NCBI RefSeq assembly: GCF_001673635.1
Contig: NZ_LZMH01000061.1
Location: 1-64,000, forward strand
Origin: Mycobacterium asiaticum
GTDB lineage: Bacteria > Actinomycetota > Actinomycetes > Mycobacteriales > Mycobacteriaceae
DNA: 64,000 nt
Reading direction: 5' to 3'
Both the position numbers and the translations under genes were made by a program. Shown piece by piece: positions 25,465 through 33,507 of the stretch (position 1 is the first letter of the stretch; every line of letters begins with the position of its first letter). Under the pieces are notes generated by a model, which saw only the letters and a program-made list of their open reading frames with translations, made no database searches and had not been told where the DNA came from.

Positions 25465-26448
25465 TCAGGCCTTTTTTGCGGTCATCAGGTCGATGATCCG
25501 CTGCAGATCGTCCACCGAACCGAACTCGACCACGATCTTGCCTTTGCGCTTGCCCAGCGCAACCGTCACCCGGGTATCGAAGGCGTTGGACAGCCGCTCG
25601 GCGACATCCTGCAGGCCGGGCATCTGGATGGGCTTGCGCCGCGGAGAGGCCGGCGTCGCGCCGTCCCCACGGTTGGCCAGGGTGACGGCTTCCTCGGTGG
25701 CCCGGACCGACAGGCCCTCGGCGACGATCCGGCTCGCGAGCTCCTCCTGCGCATCCGGGCCCGCCTCCAGGGAGAGCAGAGCCCGGGCGTGGCCGGCGGA
25801 CAACACCCCCGCGGCCACCCGTCGCTGCACCGGGATTGGCAGTTTCAGCAGCCTGATCATGTTGGTGATCAACGGCCGCGAACGGCCGATGCGCGCGGCC
25901 AGTTCGTCGTGGGTGACCCCGAACTCGTCGAGGAGTTGCTGATACGCCGCCGCTTCTTCCAGCGGGTTGAGCTGCACGCGGTGGATGTTTTCCAGCAACG
26001 CGTCGCGCAACAGATTGTCGTCGTTGGTCTCGCGCACGATCGCGGGAATGGTGGCCAGGCCGGCTTCCTGCGCCGCCCGCCAGCGCCGCTCCCCCATCAC
26101 GATCTGGTATCGCGCGCCACCCGGGGACACCGGCACGGCGCGCACCACGATCGGTTGCAGCAGTCCAAACTCGCGGATCGAGTGCACCAATTCCGACAGC
26201 GCCTCGTCGTCGAACACCTGCCGCGGCTGCCGCGGGTTCGGCTCGATGTCCGAGGGTGCGATCTCCCGGTATACCGCACCCATGGCGGCGGCATCGGGCA
26301 GCGGTCCGCCGATCACGACGTCGGCCGCGGCGGAACCCATCCGCGGTCCGAACGGAGACGCACCGCCCTCCCCCTCGGCGGGCCCGGTCGGGATCAGCGA
26401 GGCCAACCCCCGGCCGAGGCCGCCCTTCCTACGCGACGGATTCGTCAT
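25465..26448 (-). CDS. parB: Chromosome segregation protein ParB
   Basis: This 327-residue protein binds parS and loads SMC/forms the segrosome near oriC. The N-terminal part carries the CTP-binding ParB/Srx motif (VMGERRWRAAQEAG), then a helix-turn-helix (THDELAARIGRSRPLITNMIRLLKLP) and a C-terminal dimerisation segment with the DNA-binding ARALLSLE-to-RKGKIVVEFGSVDDLQRI region. It starts 3 bases after parA and shares its operon. Two perfect parS sites lie upstream within parA and rsmG. Confidence 0.96.
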   Translation of the reverse strand: MTNPSRRKGGLGRGLASLIPTGPAEGEGGASPFGPRMGSAAADVVIGGPLPDAAAMGAVYREIAPSDIEPNPRQPRQVFDDEALSELVHSIREFGLLQPIVVRAVPVSPGGARYQIVMGERRWRAAQEAGLATIPAIVRETNDDNLLRDALLENIHRVQLNPLEEAAAYQQLLDEFGVTHDELAARIGRSRPLITNMIRLLKLPIPVQRRVAAGVLSAGHARALLSLEAGPDAQEELASRIVAEGLSVRATEEAVTLANRGDGATPASPRRKPIQMPGLQDVAERLSNAFDTRVTVALGKRKGKIVVEFGSVDDLQRIIDLMTAKKA

Positions 26449-26451
26449 TCG

Positions 26452-27510
26452 TCATCCCTTCCCGGCTGGTGGTCGATCGCGCTGCGCGAGTTCACGACTG
26501 GCGTCCAAATAGCTCATGGCTCCGCGCGAGCCGGGATCGTAATCGATGATCGTCATGCTGTAGCCCGGCGCCTCGGATACCTTGACGCTGCGCGGGATCA
26601 CGGTGCGCAACACCTTGTCCCCGAAGTACCGGCGCACTTCCTCGGCCACTTGGTCGGCGAGCTTGGTGCGTCCGTCGTACATGGTGAGGATGACCGTGGT
26701 CACGTCGAGTTGCGGGTTCAGATGCGACTTCACCATCTCGATGTTGCGCATCAGCTGGGACACCCCCTCCAGCGCGTAGTACTCGCACTGAATCGGGATC
26801 AGCACCTCGGGTGCCGCCACGAGGGCATTGATGGTGAGCAGCCCGAGTGACGGCGGGCAGTCGATGAAGACGTAATCGAAGTCGAAGTTGTCCAGCTCCG
26901 CCAACGCGTTCCGCAGCCTGTTCTCGCGGGCCACCATACTGACCAACTCGATCTCGGCGCCCGCCAGATCGATCGTCGCCGGTACACAGAACAGGCGCTC
27001 GCTGTGCGGGCTGCGGCGCATAGCCTCCTGCAGTGTCACCTCGCCGATGAGGACTTCGTACGACGAGGGGGTGCCGGACTGACGGTCGGCGATGCCCAGC
27101 GCGGTGCTCGCATTGCCCTGCGGATCGAGATCAATGACGAGCGTCTTGAGGCCCTGCACCGCGAGCGCGGCCGCGAGGTTGACGGCGGTGGTGGTCTTAC
27201 CGACGCCGCCCTTCTGGTTCGCGATGGTGAAGAGCCGGCGCTGACGCGGTCGCTGCAGCGGTTCGTGCGTTGTATGCAGAACCCGCATCGCGCGTTCGGC
27301 CGCGGCCCCTATGGGCGTATCGATGTCGATCGATGTTTCACGTGAAACATTCACGGTGGGATTGTGCGCCCCCGGCGCCGTCGCTGCCACCCCATGTGAT
27401 GATCTGGCTTCGGGTGGGTGGTGAATGGGCGACGGCATCGCCGGCACGGTGGTCACGGGTGTTCTGGTCGGCGCGGGTGCGGGCGTCGCGGCCCTGGCGG
27501 TGAATCTCAT
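26452..27510 (-). CDS. parA: Chromosome partitioning ATPase ParA
   Basis: From ATG 27510 the protein is 352 residues (347 in M. tuberculosis). The start overlaps the rsmG stop (ATGA) and follows AGGGGAG, which decides it although the frame is open upstream. The first 110 residues are Pro/Ala-rich and disordered, and include NVSRETS, encoded by a parS site. Then comes the deviant Walker A KGGVGKTTTAVNLAAALA, followed by LVIDLDPQGNAST and the switch VFIDCPPSLGLL. ParA interacts with polar Wag31 and with ParB to move the origins apart. Confidence 0.96.
   Translation of the reverse strand: MRFTARAATPAPAPTRTPVTTVPAMPSPIHHPPEARSSHGVAATAPGAHNPTVNVSRETSIDIDTPIGAAAERAMRVLHTTHEPLQRPRQRRLFTIANQKGGVGKTTTAVNLAAALAVQGLKTLVIDLDPQGNASTALGIADRQSGTPSSYEVLIGEVTLQEAMRRSPHSERLFCVPATIDLAGAEIELVSMVARENRLRNALAELDNFDFDYVFIDCPPSLGLLTINALVAAPEVLIPIQCEYYALEGVSQLMRNIEMVKSHLNPQLDVTTVILTMYDGRTKLADQVAEEVRRYFGDKVLRTVIPRSVKVSEAPGYSMTIIDYDPGSRGAMSYLDASRELAQRDRPPAGKG
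27334..27349. other. parS: parS site inside parA
   Basis: TGTTTCACGTGAAACA is a perfect 16-base palindrome equal to the bacterial parS consensus bound by ParB. On the minus strand it encodes part of NVSRET in the disordered N-terminus of ParA, so the site constrains the protein sequence. Confidence 0.95.
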
Positions 27511-28211
27511 TCCGCTCCCCTGCCCGCCCGCTGCTTGTGCCGCGTAGCCCTGCCCCGCCGCGCCACTACTCCGGTTGCGGGCTGCTCCAAATAGTTCGCG
27601 CCACATGTCACCACCCTTACATCGGTGGCACCCGAAGCCTCCATCACACGCCGGTGCTCCCGAACTTCATCCGGGGCGCGCTCCCCCTTGATTGCGATCA
27701 TCTGCCCGTCGTGCTTCAGCAACGGCATACTCCACTTCGTCAGTTTGTCCAAGGCCGCCACCGCCCGGGAGACAACGGCATCGCTGCCACCCAGTCGGTC
27801 TCGAACCGCGCGCTCCTCCGCGCGGCCGCGGACCACTTCCACCGGCACGCCGAGGTTCGTCACAATCTCCGACAGAAACTCGCTGCGGCGCAGCAGCGGC
27901 TCCAAAAGCACGACCCGCAGATCGGGGCGCGCGAGAAACAACGGGATGCCGGGCAAGCCCGCGCCACTGCCGATATCCACCACGCGGGCGCCATTCTCCA
28001 ACAGCTCGGCGAAGACCGCGGAGTTCAACAGGTGCCGGTCCCAGAGGCGATCGGCCTCGCGTGGTCCGAGTAGTCCCCGCTGGACACCGTCAGTAGCCAA
28101 CAACTCGGCATAGCGCCGAGCGAGCTCGAGGTTCGGCCCGAAGATGGTCTCGGCCGGGGCCGGCGGCCGGGGACCGGCGGCGCGGGAATCGCCATGTTTC
28201 ACGTGAAACAT
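27507..28211 (-). CDS. rsmG: 16S rRNA (guanine527-N7)-methyltransferase RsmG (GidB)
   Basis: A 234-residue SAM-dependent methyltransferase that modifies G527 in the 530 loop of 16S rRNA; loss gives low-level streptomycin resistance in mycobacteria. The SAM motif is VVDIGSGAGLPGIPL, followed by LLEPLLRRSEFL and later AVSRAVAALDKLTKW. The start ATG at 28211 follows GGGAG and is itself the edge of a parS site, so the protein begins MFHVKHG, an extension compared with M. tuberculosis Gid. Its stop overlaps parA. Confidence 0.95.
   Translation of the reverse strand: MFHVKHGDSRAAGPRPPAPAETIFGPNLELARRYAELLATDGVQRGLLGPREADRLWDRHLLNSAVFAELLENGARVVDIGSGAGLPGIPLFLARPDLRVVLLEPLLRRSEFLSEIVTNLGVPVEVVRGRAEERAVRDRLGGSDAVVSRAVAALDKLTKWSMPLLKHDGQMIAIKGERAPDEVREHRRVMEASGATDVRVVTCGANYLEQPATGVVARRGRATRHKQRAGRGAE
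28195..28210. other. parS: parS site at the start of rsmG
   Basis: A second perfect TGTTTCACGTGAAACA palindrome, 861 bases from the first. It is translated as the first residues of RsmG (MFHVKH), so the initiation region of rsmG lies in a ParB-binding site. Confidence 0.95.
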
Positions 28212-28302
28212 CCCTTCGCTCTCCCGCGATGCCCTCAGAACTACAAGCCTGTAACTCCCCACATCACGGTCGGGTCACAGTCCGGCCGCGCGGTGTCACG
28301 AG

Positions 28303-28857
28303 TCAGTCACGTAGGACGACAACCCGTCGCGCGGGCTCGGCGCCCTCGCTCTCACTGTGTACTCCGGGCACCGACGCCACGGCATCGTGCACGATCTTGC
28401 GCTCGAAAGGTGTCATCGGCGAAAGCGCCTCGCGCTCGCCCGTCTCCGCCACCCGCCGGGCCACCTTGTCGCCCAGCGCCGCCAGCTCCTCTCGGCGACG
28501 GCGCCGCCAGCTTGCGATGTCGAGCATCAGTCGGCTCCGCACACCGGTCTTCTGGTGGACGGCCAACCGGGTGAGTTCCTGCAAAGCGTCGAGCACCTCG
28601 CCGCCGCGGCCCACCAGTTTGTTGAGATCGTTGCTGCCGTCGATGCTGACCACCGCACGGTTGCCTTCGACGTCCAGGTCGATGTCGCCATCGAAGTCCA
28701 ACAGGTCCAGCAGCTCTTCCAGATAGTCGCCGGCGATCTCGCCCTCGGCGACCAACCGCTCCTCGAGGTCGTCGGCCGAGTCGGCCTGCTCGTCGGCCGT
28801 GAGATCCTCGTCGGATGCGGCGTCCGCGTTCAGTTCGGTGGTCTCCGCGTCGGTCAT
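28303..28857 (-). CDS. khpB: KH/R3H RNA-binding protein KhpB (Jag)
   Basis: From ATG 28857, which follows GGGGAG, the protein is 184 residues. The first 60 are very acidic and Asp/Glu-rich. A KH domain follows with NKLVGRGGEVLDALQELTRLA, then an R3H domain (LSPMTPFERKIVHDAVASV). KhpB binds RNA and influences cell elongation and division in Gram-positive bacteria. It lies between rsmG and yidC as in M. tuberculosis Rv3920c. Confidence 0.93.
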   Translation of the reverse strand: MTDAETTELNADAASDEDLTADEQADSADDLEERLVAEGEIAGDYLEELLDLLDFDGDIDLDVEGNRAVVSIDGSNDLNKLVGRGGEVLDALQELTRLAVHQKTGVRSRLMLDIASWRRRRREELAALGDKVARRVAETGEREALSPMTPFERKIVHDAVASVPGVHSESEGAEPARRVVVLRD

Positions 28858-28978
28858 GGTGTTTCTCCCCTCTTCCACGGGTTGCTATTGGCGGCGCTGC
28901 GCCGCGTTTCTTGCCTGTCTCGTCGAGTCGGGGCGGTGCGGCCTGGTTGGCAAGCCCCGGCAAGTTCGGGTGCGCTGA

Positions 28979-30088
28979 CTAACGTTTGCGCTTTTTGGGT
29001 CGTGCTCCCGGCCTTGGGGTACGCCCCGGGCCGCTGTTCCGGTTGCCCGGGCTCAGCTTGGGTGCCTGAGTGCCTTTCGCCGGTTTGCCGTCTGTCGCGC
29101 CGTCTTCGACGTCACTCGTTTCGGTGCCGCCCGTATCCCCCTCGCCGGCGGCCGCCGGTCCCGTCTTCGGTGTCCGTTTCGGCTTGGCGCCCGGGGCGGG
29201 CGCGTTGGCCGCCCGGCGCTGCAACACTTCCTGCTTCTTGGCCTCGTCTTCCTTCTCGATCATTCCGAAGACGTAGTGCTGCTGGCCGAACGTCCAGATG
29301 TTGTTGGCGAACCAGTACAGGATGATCGCCAGCGGCAGGAAGGGTCCGCCGACCACCACGCCGAGCGGGAAGACGTACAGCGCCAACTTGTTCATCATCG
29401 CCGTCTGCGGATTGGCCGCCGCTTCCGGACTCTGGCGCGCGACCGACGCGCGGCTGTTGAAGTACGTCGCGACGCCGGCGAGGATCATCACGGGTACGCC
29501 GACCGCGATCACCGCGGGACGGCTGAAGTGTTCGAACGCATCCAGCCCGCCGCCCTGCGTCATCGAGGCGCCGATGGGCGCGCCGAACAGGTTGGCCTTC
29601 AAGAAGTTCTGCACATCGGTCGGGGTGAAGACGTAGTTCCCGACGAGCTTGTTCTGCGCCACCGACATCTGCTGCAAGCCGATGCCGCCGGTTGTCCGGT
29701 TGAACGAACGCAGCACGTGATACAGACCGAGGAACACCGGGATCTGCGCCAGCATCGGCAGGCAGCCCAGGATCGGATTGAACCCGTGCTCGCGCTGCAG
29801 CTTTTGCATCTCGAGCGCCATGCGCTGGCGGTCCTTGCCGTACTTCTTTTGCAGCGCCTTGATCTGCGGCTGCAGTTCCTGCATCTGCCTGGTCGTACGG
29901 ATCTGCCGCACGAAAGGCTTGTACAGCAGTGCGCGCAAGCTGAACACCAGGAACATCACCGACAGTGCCCAGGCGAAGAAGTTGTCCGGTCCGAGCACAA
30001 ACGCGAACGCTTTGTACCAGACCCACATGATCCACGACACCGGGTAGTAGATGAAGTCCAGGCTGAAGAAATCAAACAAAAGATCCAC
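28979..30088 (-). CDS. yidC: Membrane protein insertase YidC
   Basis: The 369-residue YidC/Oxa1 protein has five transmembrane segments, starting FDFFSLDFIYYPVSWIMWVWY. A coiled cytosolic loop follows (RQMQELQPQIKALQKKYGKDR) with the hydrophilic-groove region after it, then PILGCLPMLAQIPVFLGLYHVL. The C-terminal 80 residues are Lys/Arg/Pro-rich and probably contact the ribosome. It inserts membrane proteins alone or with SecYEG. Its first codons overlap the 3' end of yidD, so translation is probably coupled. Confidence 0.96.
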   Translation of the reverse strand: MDLLFDFFSLDFIYYPVSWIMWVWYKAFAFVLGPDNFFAWALSVMFLVFSLRALLYKPFVRQIRTTRQMQELQPQIKALQKKYGKDRQRMALEMQKLQREHGFNPILGCLPMLAQIPVFLGLYHVLRSFNRTTGGIGLQQMSVAQNKLVGNYVFTPTDVQNFLKANLFGAPIGASMTQGGGLDAFEHFSRPAVIAVGVPVMILAGVATYFNSRASVARQSPEAAANPQTAMMNKLALYVFPLGVVVGGPFLPLAIILYWFANNIWTFGQQHYVFGMIEKEDEAKKQEVLQRRAANAPAPGAKPKRTPKTGPAAAGEGDTGGTETSDVEDGATDGKPAKGTQAPKLSPGNRNSGPGRTPRPGARPKKRKR

Positions 30089-30425
30089 TCTCCCCTTGCT
30101 GTGCCGGAGCGTCTCCGGCCGCAGTATCGAAGTTGGTCCGGCACTCGTGGCGCTCCGGGATTGGATCCCATCCTCCCCGATGCCACGGCCCGCACTTTGC
30201 GAGCCTGGCTACCGCCAGCCAACCTCCCCGAAGAACTCCGTACTCGGCCAGGGCCTCGACCGCGTATTGACTGCAGGTTGGGACGAACCGGCACGACGCC
30301 GGGCGCAGCGGCGACACCATGTGCCGGTAAAGCTGAATGACATAGATCAACGCGCGCGCCACGGGGGTGCCTGCCCTGCCGGCGGAGCGAACCACGCGCG
30401 CAGGGTTCCACTGGGCGACGCTCAC
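30072..30425 (-). CDS. yidD: Membrane protein insertion efficiency factor YidD
   Basis: A 117-residue member of the YidD family with YRHMVSPLRPASCRFVPTCSQYA and KCGPWHRGGWDPIP, including its conserved cysteines. The GTG start overlaps the rnpA stop (GTGA). It assists YidC-dependent insertion at the inner face of the membrane. The order rpmH-rnpA-yidD-yidC-khpB-rsmG is conserved widely in bacteria. Confidence 0.95.
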   Translation of the reverse strand: MSVAQWNPARVVRSAGRAGTPVARALIYVIQLYRHMVSPLRPASCRFVPTCSQYAVEALAEYGVLRGGWLAVARLAKCGPWHRGGWDPIPERHECRTNFDTAAGDAPAQQGESGSFV

Positions 30426-30784
30426 CGCTCGGTACCCGCCAGCTCGAAGGCTCGACGTAGTCCGCTACGCAGCTGTTGCTCCAGCCACGCCGACGAGACG
30501 TGCCTGCTACTCGGCAAGGCGCGAATCACCACCTGGTCGTGCGGGTGCAAGCTGTCCAGCATCGGCCGGGCAACGTGACGCAGCCGCCGTGCCACTCTGT
30601 GACGTTCGACCGCAGACCCCACCCGCTTGGCAACGATCAACCCGACCCGTGGCCCGGGGACATCGTGTTGGTCACTCCCCCGCCGCACATGCACAACCAC
30701 ATCCGGCTGCACCGTGCGCATCCCGTACCGCACGGTCGCGTCGAACTCAGACGACCGCCGCATGCGGTTACGTGCGGAAAGCAC
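30422..30784 (-). CDS. rnpA: Ribonuclease P protein component
   Basis: This 120-residue basic protein is the protein subunit of RNase P, which matures the 5' ends of tRNAs. The family motifs are MRRSSEFDATVRYG near the start and RVGLIVAKRVGSAVERHRVARRL, the RNR-type motif region. It lies 24 bases after rpmH and overlaps yidD. Confidence 0.95.
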   Translation of the reverse strand: MLSARNRMRRSSEFDATVRYGMRTVQPDVVVHVRRGSDQHDVPGPRVGLIVAKRVGSAVERHRVARRLRHVARPMLDSLHPHDQVVIRALPSSRHVSSAWLEQQLRSGLRRAFELAGTER

Positions 30785-30808
30785 GGCTAACGGAACCCGA
30801 GCTTGCGA

Positions 30809-30952
30809 TCAGGCAGTTAAAGAACGACGACCCTTACGCCGCCGGCCGGACACGATGGCCCGACCCGCGCGAGTACGCATCCGCAGCCGGAAGCCGTGAA
30901 CGCGGGCTCGGCGCCGGTTGTTCGGCTGGAAGGTCCGCTTGCCCTTGGCCAC
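30809..30952 (-). CDS. rpmH: Ribosomal protein bL34
   Basis: A 47-residue very basic protein (MAKGKRTFQPNNRRRARVHG) of the 50S subunit. The start is a GTG with AGGAGA 5 bases before it, fixed by family length. Divergent from dnaA, it opens the leftward rpmH-rnpA-yidD-yidC-khpB-rsmG-parA-parB series. Confidence 0.97.
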   Translation of the reverse strand: MAKGKRTFQPNNRRRARVHGFRLRMRTRAGRAIVSGRRRKGRRSLTA

Positions 30953-31520
30953 GGCTATTCTCCTCGTGTGTTGGCATAACCGTCCGCCGACTGATGCTTC
31001 GCAATTCGTCGAGCGGAGGTGTTTCCCGCTTGCTGGCCGGCGCGGTCCCCGGGCACATGATCCGGGTCGCAGCCGTATCGCCGACTTTCGGGCGACTGTT
31101 TGAGGGTACTGATGCGGCTTGTCCTGGTCAAACCTCGCCCGCCTCAGCAGACTCACGACGATGGCTGGTGTGGTCCGATCCCGACGGCCCGGCGCGTGGC
31201 CGATTCTGGTCAGATCATCAAGAACGCCAGCGGAATACAAGAGAACTGTTGGCAGCCGCAACGAAAACTGTTAGCTTCTTGCGGGGTAGCATTCAAGCCG
31301 CTGCGGAGTTGGGACTCTGACGATAATGAAGCGAGGATGGCGGATCGACTAGCTGAGCGGACAATCGCATGGTTGTCTACAGCATGAAGATCACGAGCCG
31401 TTGCCAATAGGCGGCGGCACGCTATTGACCTTCCTTTCCACATCTGTGGATAACCATGTGGACAGGTGCATCGTCGCCATCAGCAGTTGCACCTCGACCG
31501 TCGGACCAGGAGATGCGTCG
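30953..31520. promoter_or_regulatory. rpmH-dnaA intergenic region with divergent promoters
   Basis: These 568 bases hold the divergent promoters of rpmH and dnaA. DnaA-box-like sites cluster on the dnaA side: TTGTCTACA at 31373-31381 (one base from TTGTCCACA), TGTGGATAA at 31445-31453 (perfect TTATCCACA on the minus strand) and TGTGGACAG at 31457-31465 (one mismatch). No protein gene is convincing, although short frames are open. Confidence 0.7.
31425..31454 (+). promoter_or_regulatory. Candidate dnaA promoter overlapped by a DnaA box
   Basis: TTGACC at 31425-31430 and GATAAC at 31449-31454 with an 18-base spacer resemble a SigA promoter. The -10 lies inside the perfect DnaA box at 31445-31453, a layout that would let DnaA repress its own gene. 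Confidence 0.5.
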
Positions 31521-33002
31521 TTGACCGATGACCCCGGTTCTGGATTCGCCACGGTGTGGAATGCGGTGGTCTCCGAACTCAACGGTGAATCCCCCAACGG
31601 CCACGCCCTCGCCACGCCGCTCACACCCCAACAGCGCGCCTGGCTGAATCTGGTCCAGCCGCTCACCATCGTCGAGGGTTTCGCTCTGCTCTCGGTGCCG
31701 AGTGTGTTCGTGCAGAACGAAATCGAACGCCATCTGCGCACCGCCATCACTGACGCACTCAGCCGTCGGCTCGGCCAACAAATCCAGCTCGGGGTGCGCA
31801 TCGCACCGCCACCCGCCGACGACGACGGGGTCGCCGCGGCGGAGAACGTCACGGCGCCGGCTGATGAACCCGACACCGACGACAGCGACACCGTGATCGG
31901 GCCGGGGCAGAACTGGCCGAACTACTTCACCGAGCGTCCCGCCGCTTCCGACGGCGGCTCGGCCGCCGGCGGCACCAGTCTCAATCGGCGCTACACATTC
32001 GACACCTTCGTCATCGGCGCTTCGAACCGTTTCGCGCACGCCGCCACCCTGGCCATCGCCGAGGCGCCCGCCCGCGCCTACAACCCGCTGTTCATCTGGG
32101 GTGAATCGGGTCTGGGCAAGACCCACCTGCTGCATGCGGCCGGCAACTACGCACAACGGCTGTTCCCTGGCATGCGGGTCAAGTACGTCTCCACCGAAGA
32201 GTTCACCAACGACTTCATCAACTCGCTGCGGGACGACCGCAAAGTCGCATTCAAGCGCAGCTACCGAGACGTCGATGTGCTACTGGTCGATGACATTCAG
32301 TTCATCGAAGGCAAAGAAGGCATCCAGGAGGAGTTCTTCCACACCTTCAACACCTTGCACAATGCGAACAAGCAGATCGTCATCTCCTCCGACCGGCCGC
32401 CCAAGCAACTGGCCACCCTCGAAGACCGGCTTCGCACCCGATTCGAGTGGGGTCTGATCACCGATGTCCAGCCGCCGGAACTCGAAACACGCATCGCCAT
32501 TCTGCGCAAGAAGGCGCAGGTCGAGCGTCTCGCGGTACCCGACGACGTCCTGGAACTCATCGCCAGCAGCATCGAGCGCAACATCCGCGAACTCGAGGGC
32601 GCGCTGATCCGGGTCACCGCGTTCGCCTCGTTGAACAAAACACCGATCGACAAGGCCTTGGCCGAGATCGTGTTGCGCGACTTGATCGCCGACGCCAGCG
32701 GCATGCAGATCAGCGCGGCCACCATCATGGCCGCCACCGCCGAATACTTCGACACCACCGTCGAGGAATTACGCGGTCCAGGCAAGGCCCGCCCGCTGGC
32801 ACAGTCCCGACAGATCGCGATGTACCTGTGCCGGGAACTCACGGATCTCTCGCTGCCCAAGATCGGCCAGGCGTTCGGCCGCGATCACACCACCGTGATG
32901 TACGCCGAGCGCAAGATCCGCAACGAGATGGCCGAGCGGCGCGAGATCTTCGACAACGTCAAAGAGCTCACCACCCGCATCCGGCAGCGCTCCAAGCGCT
33001 GA
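31521..33002 (+). CDS. dnaA: Chromosomal replication initiator DnaA
   Basis: From TTG 31521 the protein is 493 residues (507 in M. tuberculosis). AGGAG lies 8 bases upstream, and the start reads MTDDPGSGFATVWNAVV as in the family, so the longer upstream frame is not used. Domain I is followed by a variable acidic linker (about 100-150), a AAA+ domain with Walker A GESGLGKTH and Walker B VLLVDDIQF, and the domain IV helix-turn-helix with GRDHTTVMYAERKI. It binds boxes in the flanking intergenic regions to open oriC. Confidence 0.98.
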   Translation: MTDDPGSGFATVWNAVVSELNGESPNGHALATPLTPQQRAWLNLVQPLTIVEGFALLSVPSVFVQNEIERHLRTAITDALSRRLGQQIQLGVRIAPPPADDDGVAAAENVTAPADEPDTDDSDTVIGPGQNWPNYFTERPAASDGGSAAGGTSLNRRYTFDTFVIGASNRFAHAATLAIAEAPARAYNPLFIWGESGLGKTHLLHAAGNYAQRLFPGMRVKYVSTEEFTNDFINSLRDDRKVAFKRSYRDVDVLLVDDIQFIEGKEGIQEEFFHTFNTLHNANKQIVISSDRPPKQLATLEDRLRTRFEWGLITDVQPPELETRIAILRKKAQVERLAVPDDVLELIASSIERNIRELEGALIRVTAFASLNKTPIDKALAEIVLRDLIADASGMQISAATIMAATAEYFDTTVEELRGPGKARPLAQSRQIAMYLCRELTDLSLPKIGQAFGRDHTTVMYAERKIRNEMAERREIFDNVKELTTRIRQRSKR

Positions 33003-33507
33003 ATCACCCTCTTACGCGCCTCATCGCCGGTTTCCCGCGTCCTTTTCCAAAAAACTTCTCTACCTCGAGTCACAACCGCACCAGCGGCGCGATGTGTGTA
33101 CTCCTGTGCACAAAGCTGCCAAACTCCAGTGCAGCACCACCGCCGCGGTGCACCACAGTGCTTCATCCCCAACCGCCCAGCATCACCCACACAGCCGTGC
33201 ACGTCGTCTTCCACAACCGACCCCGGCCCGGAGCAGCAAAAAGACCGGCTGTCCCCAGCTTGCACACCCCTTATTACTGATATTGAGATCTCTCCGTAAT
33301 TTCTTCTTTGAAGTACACCCCTGGGGACGTCCTGTGCGAGGCGTCCTCGGGCAGCCCGCGCACCGGCTTTGTCACCGTTTACGTTTAGCTTTCAAGTTGG
33401 CCCGAGAAGCTCTACGGTTGTTGTTCGACTGCCGTTACGGTCGTCGTTGCGAATGACACACCGGCAGGGGAGCCGGGTACGGATTCGAACTCTGGTGAAG
33501 GGACGCA
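33003..33507. other. oriC: Origin of replication oriC (dnaA-dnaN intergenic)
   Basis: The 505-base gap between dnaA and dnaN is where mycobacterial oriC lies. Degenerate DnaA boxes are visible: CTGTGCACAA at 33104-33113 (TTGTGCACA on the minus strand, one mismatch), TCTTCCACA at 33207-33215 and CTGTCCCCA at 33249-33257 (two mismatches each). No perfect box is seen. An AT-rich stretch at 33270-33315 (CTTATTACTGATATTGAG, then GTAATTTCTTCTTTG) is a good candidate for the unwinding element. The part nearest dnaN must carry its promoter. Confidence 0.85.
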
